A DNA stretch of 5,449 nucleotides from Bordetella parapertussis (GTDB taxonomy: Bacteria > Pseudomonadota > Gammaproteobacteria > Burkholderiales > SG8-41): assembly GCA_945863085.1 (NCBI GenBank), contig CAMBCD010000198.1:1-5449 (forward strand). Direction: 5' to 3'. The notes under the pieces are model-generated. The model saw only the letters and a program-made list of their open reading frames with translations, made no database searches and had not been told where the DNA came from. A program made the position numbers and the translations under genes. This document shows, one piece after another, positions 1 to 5,449 of the stretch; position 1 is the first letter of the stretch, and every line of letters starts with the position of its first letter.

Positions 1-438
1 CTGCTGCTCGGCTTCACCGCCTTCCTCGGCCTGATGCTGGCCCCGCTGCTGCAAAACATCCTGTCGCTGCGCAACGGCGGACAGCTGGTGATGATGGCTG
101 CCGGCGGCACGGCTGCGGTGTTTTTTGTGCTGTCGGGCATTGCCGCGACCACCAAGCGCGACTTCAGCTTCCTCGGCAAGTTCATGACGGTCGGCTTCGT
201 GGTGATCATGCTGGCCGTCGTCGCCAACGTGTTCCTGCAAAGCCCGGTGATGCAACTGGCGCTGTGCGGTGCGTTCATCATTTTCTCGTCGGTGATCATC
301 CTGTGGCAGATCAATTCGATCGTCCGCGGCGGTGAAACCAACTATGTGTCGGCGACGCTGACGCTGTATGTTTCGCTCTACAACATTTTCACCAGCCTGC
401 TGCAGATCCTGGGCTTTGCTGGCGGGGACAGAGACTAA
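1..438 (+). CDS. Bax inhibitor-1 / YccA family membrane protein, C-terminal part (5' end outside window)
   Basis: This is the last 145 residues of a multi-pass inner-membrane protein of the BI-1 (TMBIM/UPF0005) superfamily. The frame is open from base 1, so the true start is upstream and the ATG at 34 is internal. About five hydrophobic segments are visible, near visible residues 1-22, 29-48, 58-78, 82-103 and 122-139. Family hallmarks are KRDFS before the third segment and, near the C-terminus, GGETNY, SATLTLY and YNIFTSLLQILG. In E. coli YccA interacts with the FtsH protease, and other family members act as pH-sensitive cation or calcium leak channels; which role applies here cannot be told from sequence. 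Oddly, the two aspartates usually found around LYDT and LYLD are Gln and Ser here (visible residues 103 and 125). The stop TAA at 436-438 is followed 16 bases later by a hairpin terminator. Family assignment is firm; the precise subfamily is not. Confidence 0.9.
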   Translation: MLLGFTAFLGLMLAPLLQNILSLRNGGQLVMMAAGGTAAVFFVLSGIAATTKRDFSFLGKFMTVGFVVIMLAVVANVFLQSPVMQLALCGAFIIFSSVIILWQINSIVRGGETNYVSATLTLYVSLYNIFTSLLQILGFAGGDRD

Positions 439-454
439 GCGCATTACCCGACGT

Positions 455-482
455 AAAAAAGCGGCCTGCGGGCCGCTTTTTT
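455..482. terminator. Bidirectional rho-independent terminator
   Basis: There is a perfect inverted repeat: six A, then GCGGCC (461-466), a TGCG loop (467-470), GGCCGC (471-476), then six T (477-482). The GC stem is followed by a T-run on both strands, so the hairpin can end transcription from the BI-1 gene (stop at 438) and from the convergent minus-strand operon that ends with rlmD (stop at 532). No other structure was seen in the remaining bases of this convergent gap (439-531). Confidence 0.93.
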
Positions 483-531
483 GTTGTCTGTGACGTCCGC
501 CGCCTGACCTTATTCCTTTTATTCCCCGACT

Positions 532-1830
532 TTAATCCCGCTCGAACAGCGCCATCGACTCGACATGCGCCGTGTGCGGAAACATGTTGATGACACCCGC
601 GGCACGCAACTTGTAGCCATGCACTGCCACCAGCACCTCGGCATCACGCGCCAAGGTTGAAGGGCTGCAGGAAACGTAGACGATGCGCCGCGGGCCGTTG
701 GAACCGATCAGCTTGATCAGTTCCATCGCACCGTCGCGCGGCGGGTCGATCAACAGCTTGTCGAATGGCCCCAGCGCCGCCCACTGCTCCGCATCGATCT
801 TGAACAGGTCCATGGTCAGGAAGCGGGTATTGGCTGACAAATCGTTGCTGAGCGCGTTCTCCTCTGCCCGGCTGATCAGGCCCTTGCTGCCTTCAATGCC
901 GGTGACGTGGGCGCCGCTGCGCGCGATCGGCAGCGTGAAATTGCCCAGCCCGCAGAACAGGTCGGCGATACGCTCACCCGGCTGCGGGTCGAGCAGCTTC
1001 AGCGCGCGGCGCACCAGCACCTGGTTGACAGAGTGATTGACCTGGGTGAAATCAGTCGGGCGGAAATGGATGCGCACATCGAATTCGGGCAGCGTGTAAT
1101 ACAGCGCGCCGGTATCCGGCGGATACAGCAGCACGGCTGTTTCCGGACCTGAGGGCTGCAGGTAAAACACCACCCGGTGCGCGTCGGCAAAAGCCCGCAG
1201 CCTGTCTTCATCTTCCGCCGTCAGCGGATCGAGGTTGCGCAATACCAATACATCGGCGTTATCAGCAATCGCCAGCTCGATCTGCGGCAGCCGCGCGCGC
1301 AGGCTCAGGCTGTCGACCAGTTGCCTCAACCGCGGCAGCAGGTCCGAAATCCGCCGCGGCAGCACTTCGCAACTGGTCATGTCGGCGACATAACTGCTGC
1401 GCTTTTCATGGAAACCCACCAGCGCGCCGCCTTTTTTGAACACATGGCGCACCGTCAGGCGCGCCCGGTGGCGGTAACCCCAGGACGGTCCGTAAATCGC
1501 CGGCAGCATCTGCTCCGGCTGCACCTTGCCGATATGGCGCAGGTTGTCTTCGAGCACGCGTTGTTTGGCGGCGACCTGGGTGCGCGCATCCATGTGCTGC
1601 AGGCTGCAGCCACCGCAGAGTCCGAAAAATGTGCAGCCCGGCGTGGTGCGTGATGCGCTTTCATCGAAAATCTTTGTCGCGAATGACTGCTCGAACGCGG
1701 GCTTTTTGCGATACACCGAAATCTCGGCGCGTTCACCGGGCAATGCGCCCTCGACAAAAACGACCTTGCCGTCACGGCGGGCAATGCCGCGGCCTTCCTG
1801 GTCCAGGGATTCGATATGCAGAAGATTCAT
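532..1830 (-). CDS. rlmD: 23S rRNA (uracil-1939-C5)-methyltransferase RlmD
   Basis: This cytoplasmic S-adenosylmethionine-dependent enzyme makes 5-methyluridine at U1939 of 23S rRNA. At 432 residues it is almost the length of E. coli RlmD (RumA, 433). An N-terminal TRAM-type RNA-binding domain covers about residues 1-55. Cys66, Cys72 and Cys75 (CTFFGLCGGC, a C-x5-C-x2-C pattern), with Cys154, fit the [4Fe-4S] ligands. FTQVN (261-265) is a conserved cofactor-region motif. The Rossmann fold shows DLFCGLGNFTLP (290-301), GIEG (311-314) and IDPPRDG (361-367). The nucleophile is Cys388 in SCSP, and the general base is Glu424 in HVES, matching Cys389 and Glu424 of the E. coli enzyme. The Fe-S cluster and the C-terminal motifs favour RlmD over the related RlmC and TrmA, which is the main alternative. 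The ATG start has only a weak GGAAA six bases upstream. It lies 40 bases after the exonuclease gene and is the last gene before the terminator. Confidence 0.95.
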   Translation of the reverse strand: MNLLHIESLDQEGRGIARRDGKVVFVEGALPGERAEISVYRKKPAFEQSFATKIFDESASRTTPGCTFFGLCGGCSLQHMDARTQVAAKQRVLEDNLRHIGKVQPEQMLPAIYGPSWGYRHRARLTVRHVFKKGGALVGFHEKRSSYVADMTSCEVLPRRISDLLPRLRQLVDSLSLRARLPQIELAIADNADVLVLRNLDPLTAEDEDRLRAFADAHRVVFYLQPSGPETAVLLYPPDTGALYYTLPEFDVRIHFRPTDFTQVNHSVNQVLVRRALKLLDPQPGERIADLFCGLGNFTLPIARSGAHVTGIEGSKGLISRAEENALSNDLSANTRFLTMDLFKIDAEQWAALGPFDKLLIDPPRDGAMELIKLIGSNGPRRIVYVSCSPSTLARDAEVLVAVHGYKLRAAGVINMFPHTAHVESMALFERD

Positions 1831-1844
1831 TTCGGGTTTCCGGA

Positions 1845-1857
1845 CCGCGTGCCGCGG
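1845..1857. other. Short GC hairpin in the spacer upstream of rlmD
   Basis: CCGCG, a three-base loop, then CGCGG form a five-pair stem in the 40-base spacer between the exonuclease stop and the rlmD start. On the minus strand it ends just upstream of the weak GGAAA ribosome-binding site of rlmD. There is no T-run, so it is not a terminator. It could slow reading or affect rlmD translation, or be chance in GC-rich DNA. Confidence 0.25.
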
Positions 1858-1870
1858 CGCGGGATGTACG

Positions 1871-2647
1871 TCATGCCGACCAGCGCGCGAGGAATTCCTT
1901 CCAGTGTGGCTGCCCGGCCTTTTCCAGCGCCGCGCGCACCACCTTGACCTGGGCGTCGTGCTGGTCCTGGGTCAGTGCCCCACGCATCAGCTGAAAACGC
2001 AGAAACACCAGGTGGGTATTTACGACGTCGGTTTCGCAGTAGCGCCAGATGTCCTCCAGCTTGCCGTCCTGGTAGGCGCCCCACACCGCGGAGCCGTCCA
2101 TGCCGAGTTTGCCCGGCAGGCCCATCAGCTGCGCCAGCGCATCCAGCGGCGCATTGGCGCGACCCTGATACAGCGCCAGCAAATCCATCAGATCGAGATG
2201 GCGCTGGTGGTAACGGCTGATGTAATTGTTCCACTTGAATTCGCGGTCGTCCTCGCCCATGTCCCAGTAACGCGCGGCTTTCACGCCATGCATCAGGCCG
2301 CGGTAATGCAGCACCGGCAGATCAAAACCACCGCCGTTCCACGACACCAGCTGCGGCGTGTATTTTTCGATGCCGTCAAAAAAACGCTGGATGATCTCGG
2401 CTTCGCTTTCACCGGCCGCGCCCAGTGACCACACCTTGAAGTGGTCGCGGTCCTGCAGCGCGCAGGAAATCACCAGCACGCGCTGCAGGTAATGCGGCAG
2501 GAAATCATTGCCGTGGCTTTGCCGCCGCAGTTGGAAGGCCATTTCGGCGACATCGCGGTCGGACACGGTGGCGTCGATGCCGTGCAATTTGCGGATGCCG
2601 GCAACGTCGGGCACGGTTTCGATGTCGAACACCAATACGGGATTCAC
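1871..2647 (-). CDS. Predicted PolB-type DEDDy 3'-5' exonuclease (DNA_pol_B_exo2 family)
   Basis: This 258-residue stand-alone exonuclease domain resembles the proofreading domain of family B DNA polymerases (Pfam DNA_pol_B_exo2, COG3298). All catalytic motifs are visible: Exo I with Asp8 and Glu10 (VFDIETVPD), Exo II with Asn104 and Asp109 (WNGGGFDLP), and Exo III with Tyr203 and Asp207 (YCETD). This is the DEDDy pattern of two-metal-ion hydrolysis, so the protein is probably active. There is no polymerase, helicase or other fused domain, no signal peptide and no membrane segment. The start is GTG, supported by AAAGG seven bases upstream (2655-2659) and by the Exo I motif lying right at the N-terminus as in relatives. 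It follows cysM by 46 AT-rich bases and precedes rlmD by 40. The natural substrate (DNA or RNA) of this family is not known to me; a repair or RNA-trimming role is inference. The family call is firm. Confidence 0.9.
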   Translation of the reverse strand: MNPVLVFDIETVPDVAGIRKLHGIDATVSDRDVAEMAFQLRRQSHGNDFLPHYLQRVLVISCALQDRDHFKVWSLGAAGESEAEIIQRFFDGIEKYTPQLVSWNGGGFDLPVLHYRGLMHGVKAARYWDMGEDDREFKWNNYISRYHQRHLDLMDLLALYQGRANAPLDALAQLMGLPGKLGMDGSAVWGAYQDGKLEDIWRYCETDVVNTHLVFLRFQLMRGALTQDQHDAQVKVVRAALEKAGQPHWKEFLARWSA

Positions 2648-2654
2648 AAAAATA

Positions 2655-2659
2655 CCTTT
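2655..2659 (-). promoter_or_regulatory. Ribosome-binding site supporting the GTG start of the exonuclease gene
   Basis: The minus strand reads AAAGG, then seven bases (TATTTTT), then GTG at 2647. No in-frame ATG lies before the Exo I motif, so this site decides the start. Confidence 0.65.
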
Positions 2660-2670
2660 AAAAACAAATA

Positions 2671-2693
2671 CTTATATTAATATGCGCGTGGTT

Positions 2694-2702
<9 letters not shown>
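2671..2702 (-). promoter_or_regulatory. Possible internal promoter for the exonuclease-rlmD pair
   Basis: The spacer after cysM is strikingly AT-rich against a GC-rich background. On the minus strand TTTGCG (2702-2697) lies 17 bases from TAATAT (2679-2674), and an overlapping TATAAG (2676-2671) is closer to the sigma-70 -10 consensus but spaced about 19 bases from TTGCGT. The -35 is poor. A ten-base palindrome, ATATTAATAT (2674-2683), overlaps the -10 candidates and could be an operator or chance. This is plausible but weak evidence. Confidence 0.3.
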
Positions 2703-3578
<876 letters not shown>

Positions 3579-3580
3579 GT

Positions 3581-4573
3581 CTAGGCCTTCGCCAGCAATT
3601 GCTGGCAATACTGCGCCACACCCTGCTCGACGGTCAGAAACGGCTTCTGATAACCGGCCGCCCGCAGTCCGGTCAAATCGGCCTGGGTATAACTCTGGTA
3701 TTTGCCCTTGAGGTCGCCGGGGAACGGTATATAACGAATCACGCCTTTCTTTTGCAGATCGGCCAGCGCCAGCGCCGGCTCACCCGAGGCTGCACGGCAA
3801 CCATTCACGGTAGCCACGGCAACATCGTTGAATGATTGCGCCGCACCGCTGCCGCAATTGAAAATTCCGGAGCGGCCGGGGTTCTGCAAAAAATACAGGT
3901 TGACCCTGACCACGTCCTCGACCGAGACAAAATCGCGGCGCTGCTCGCCATTGCCGTAGCCGCCACTGCCTTCGAACAGCCGCACATGGCCTTCGGCGCG
4001 GTACTGGTTGAAAAAGTGGTAAGCGACCGAGGCCATGCGCCCCTTGTGCTGCTCGCGGTCGCCGTAGACATTGAAATAGCGCAGCCCCACCACCTGCGGA
4101 CCGCCGGGCGGCAGCCGCCGCACGCGCTGGTCAAACAGCAGCTTCGAATAACCGTAGACGTTCAGCGGGCCTTCGCAGTCCGCCTGTTCACGAAAACCGG
4201 TCAGTGCGCCATAGGTCGCCGCCGAGGATGCATAAATCAGCGGAATCATTTCAGCCGCGCAGAAATCGAGCAGCGTGCAGGAGTAGGCGTAATTGGTATC
4301 CATCACGAAGCGGCCGTCGCTGGCCGTGGTGTCGGAACAGGCCCCCTGGTGCAGTATTGCCTTGACCCCGCGGCGGAAGGCGCCGGCCTTGACCCGCGCC
4401 AGGAATTCATCCTTGTCGAGGTAATCCGTAATCCGGCAATCAACGAGGTTGCGGAATTTGTCGCCCTGCGTCAGGTCGTCCACCGCAAGGATGTCGGTGA
4501 TGCCCTGGGCATTGAGTCCCTTGACCAGGTTGGCGCCGATAAAACCGGCAGCGCCGGTCACCACATGAACCAT
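3581..4573 (-). CDS. hldD: ADP-L-glycero-D-manno-heptose 6-epimerase
   Basis: HldD (RfaD/GmhD) converts ADP-D-glycero- to ADP-L-glycero-beta-D-manno-heptose, the last step before heptosyltransferases build the lipopolysaccharide inner core; it acts in the cytoplasm. It is an extended short-chain dehydrogenase/reductase of 330 residues (E. coli 310). The NAD(P)-binding glycine motif GAAGFIG is at residues 7-13, followed by the VDDL strand end (31-34), which fits cofactor binding. Active-site residues visible are Ser116 (YASSAATYG), Tyr140 and Lys144 (YGYSK), with the second base Lys177 in REQHKGRM; these sit at or within one position of the E. coli residues. [17 protein letters not shown] and the DLTQGDKF region are typical of HldD rather than UDP-glucose 4-epimerase. 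The ATG is preceded by GGGAGG eight bases upstream, inside the end of rfaE1, whose stop is only three bases away. It is followed by cysM after two bases. Confidence 0.96.
   Translation of the reverse strand: MVHVVTGAAGFIGANLVKGLNAQGITDILAVDDLTQGDKFRNLVDCRITDYLDKDEFLARVKAGAFRRGVKAILHQGACSDTTASDGRFVMDTNYAYSCTLLDFCAAEMIPLIYASSAATYGALTGFREQADCEGPLNVYGYSKLLFDQRVRRLPPGGPQVVGLRYFNVYGDREQHKGRMASVAYHFFNQYRAEGHVRLFEGSGGYGNGEQRRDFVSVEDVVRVNLYFLQNPGRSGIFNCGSGAAQSFNDVAVATVNGCRAASGEPALALADLQKKGVIRYIPFPGDLKGKYQSYTQADLTGLRAAGYQKPFLTVEQGVAQYCQQLLAKA
3586..3590 (-). promoter_or_regulatory. Ribosome-binding site of cysM inside the 3' end of hldD
   Basis: The minus strand reads GAAGG, then seven bases containing the hldD stop TAG, then ATG at 3578. 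This site chooses the cysM start over the upstream in-frame TTG at 3608, and its place within hldD codons suggests that translation of the two genes is linked. Confidence 0.7.
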
Positions 4574-4576
4574 GGC

Positions 4577-5449
4577 TTATGCCTCCCGCGCCGGTGGAAA
4601 CAGCTCGTCCGGCTGGACCACCGCCGTGCCGAATTTGCCAACGACAATGCCCGCTGCGCGGTTGGCGATGCGCACCGCGCTTTCCAGGTCCTGCCCCGCC
4701 GCCAGCATCACCGCGATGGTGGCGATCACCGTGTCGCCGGCGCCGCTGACGTCATAGACTTCGCGCGCCTGCGCCGGCACATGCAGCCGGCTGCCGCGGC
4801 GGTACAGCGTCATGCCTTCTTCGCTGCGCGTCACCAGTATGCCGCCGATGCCCAGGCGCTGGCGCAAATTTTGTGCTTTGGCCGTCAATGCGGCTTCGCT
4901 GCTCCAGCCACCGACCACCGCCTGTAACTCGGCACGATTGGGCGTCACCAGCGTCGCACCGCGATAACGCGAATAGTCCTCGCCCTTGGGATCAACCAGC
5001 ACCGGCTTGTTGTGACGACGCGCCAGCGCGATCATGCGCGCGATATGCGCCAAGCCACCCTTGCCGTAATCCGACAGGATCACCACGTCGCAGCTTTTGA
5101 GCAGGCGTTCGAAGTCTTTCAGTTTCGATGCCAGCACTTCATGGCTGGGCAGTGTTTCAAAATCGGCGCGCAGCAATTGCTGGCGGCGGCCGATGACCCG
5201 CAGTTTGACCGTGGTGGAAATGGTCGGATCGTCATGCAGGCTGGCGGCGATGCGGTCGCGCTTCAGCAACTGGCGCAGGCAGCGTCCGGCTTCGTCGCGC
5301 CCCACCACTGACAGCAGCGATGCCTTCGCCGACAATGCTGCGACATTGCGTGCGACGTTCGCCGCGCCACCCGGACGTTCCTCGACACGGTCAACCTTGA
5401 CCACCGGCACCGGCGCTGCCGGTGAAATCCGGCTGACTTCGCCAAACCA
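4577..5449 (-). CDS. rfaE1: D-glycero-beta-D-manno-heptose-7-phosphate 1-kinase, monofunctional (N-terminus outside window)
   Basis: This PfkB/ribokinase-family enzyme phosphorylates D-glycero-D-manno-heptose 7-phosphate at C1 in ADP-heptose synthesis. The frame is open to the window edge, giving 290 residues and beginning WFGEVSRISPAAP; roughly 20 N-terminal residues are probably missing. The GTG at 5410 is internal, since conserved sequence extends before it. Visible motifs are ERPGGAANVARN (visible 24-35, sugar-binding, PfkB signature 1), TTVKLRVIGRRQQLLR, the SDYGKG stretch (visible 126-131), and DVSGAGDT (visible 233-240, PfkB signature 2) with the catalytic Asp239 in GAGD. The protein ends about 50 residues after GAGDT with PPAREA, so it lacks the cytidylyltransferase-like domain of the E. 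coli fusion protein HldE. It is the split HldA/RfaE1 type, which needs a separate RfaE2/HldC not present here. The stop is three bases before hldD, and the end of the gene carries hldD's ribosome-binding site. Confidence 0.95.
   Translation of the reverse strand, partial: WFGEVSRISPAAPVPVVKVDRVEERPGGAANVARNVAALSAKASLLSVVGRDEAGRCLRQLLKRDRIAASLHDDPTISTTVKLRVIGRRQQLLRADFETLPSHEVLASKLKDFERLLKSCDVVILSDYGKGGLAHIARMIALARRHNKPVLVDPKGEDYSRYRGATLVTPNRAELQAVVGGWSSEAALTAKAQNLRQRLGIGGILVTRSEEGMTLYRRGSRLHVPAQAREVYDVSGAGDTVIATIAVMLAAGQDLESAVRIANRAAGIVVGKFGTAVVQPDELFPPAREA
4582..4587 (-). promoter_or_regulatory. Ribosome-binding site of hldD inside the 3' end of rfaE1
   Basis: The minus strand reads GGGAGG, eight bases before the hldD ATG at 4573 and overlapping the last rfaE1 codons. 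It is the strongest Shine-Dalgarno sequence in the window and fixes the hldD start. Confidence 0.75.

Noticed and set aside
1526..2428. Plus-strand open frame of 300 codons antisense to rlmD and the exonuclease gene
   Set aside because: It has the same mirror-frame character, no recognisable domain and no credible ribosome-binding site. Both opposite-strand genes have complete catalytic motifs.
3591..3606. Perfect 16-base palindrome GCCAGCAATTGCTGGC, with a similar 12-base one at 5171-5182
   Set aside because: Both lie inside coding sequence and encode Gln-Gln-Leu-Leu with the codons CAG CAA TTG CTG, which are palindromic by themselves. QQLL belongs to the protein in both genes, so a repeat or binding site is not needed to explain them.
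3836..4927. Long plus-strand open frame (363 codons) antisense to hldD and rfaE1
   Set aside because: It lies wholly opposite two clearly recognised genes and crosses their junction. Its translation is rich in Arg, Ala, His and Gln without any motif, as expected from the mirror of GC-rich coding DNA.
5408..5410. GTG at 5410 as the start of the heptose kinase
   Set aside because: The frame continues to the window edge and the thirteen upstream codons encode WFGEVSRISPAAP, a conserved part of the family. The true start is outside the window.

Overview
The window is GC-rich, chromosomal, and reads as ordinary core genome of a Gram-negative betaproteobacterium, most likely Burkholderiales and perhaps Oxalobacteraceae-like. 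The evidence is a separate heptose kinase gene (RfaE1/HldA type) followed directly by hldD and cysM, the GC content and the protein sequences. The lineage is an inference from remembered gene order and sequence style; no search was run.

Layout. Positions 1-438 (+) hold the C-terminal part of a Bax inhibitor-1/YccA-type membrane protein whose start lies outside the window. Its end is separated from a convergent minus-strand gene block by a strong bidirectional hairpin terminator (455-482). From 5449 down to 532 there are five minus-strand genes in this order: rfaE1 (start beyond the window), hldD, cysM, a PolB-type DEDDy 3'-5' exonuclease, and rlmD. The spacers are 3, 2, 46 and 40 bases, so this looks like one operon ending at the shared terminator. 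It may have an internal promoter in the AT-rich 46-base spacer.

How the genes fit together. RfaE1 and HldD catalyse the kinase and the final epimerase steps of ADP-L-glycero-D-manno-heptose synthesis for the lipopolysaccharide inner core. CysM makes L-cysteine from O-acetylserine. The exonuclease is nucleic-acid processing of unknown substrate. RlmD methylates 23S rRNA. The first three genes are packed tightly enough for translational coupling. The last two are set off by the AT-rich spacer and form a nucleic-acid-related pair.

I see no mobile element, CRISPR array, tRNA, rRNA, phage gene or defence cassette, and no convincing new biological system. The points most worth checking are loss of both conserved acidic dyad residues in the BI-1 homologue, the exonuclease-rlmD pairing, and the AT-rich spacer that precedes a GTG-started gene. 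No gene-free stretch exceeds 100 bases.
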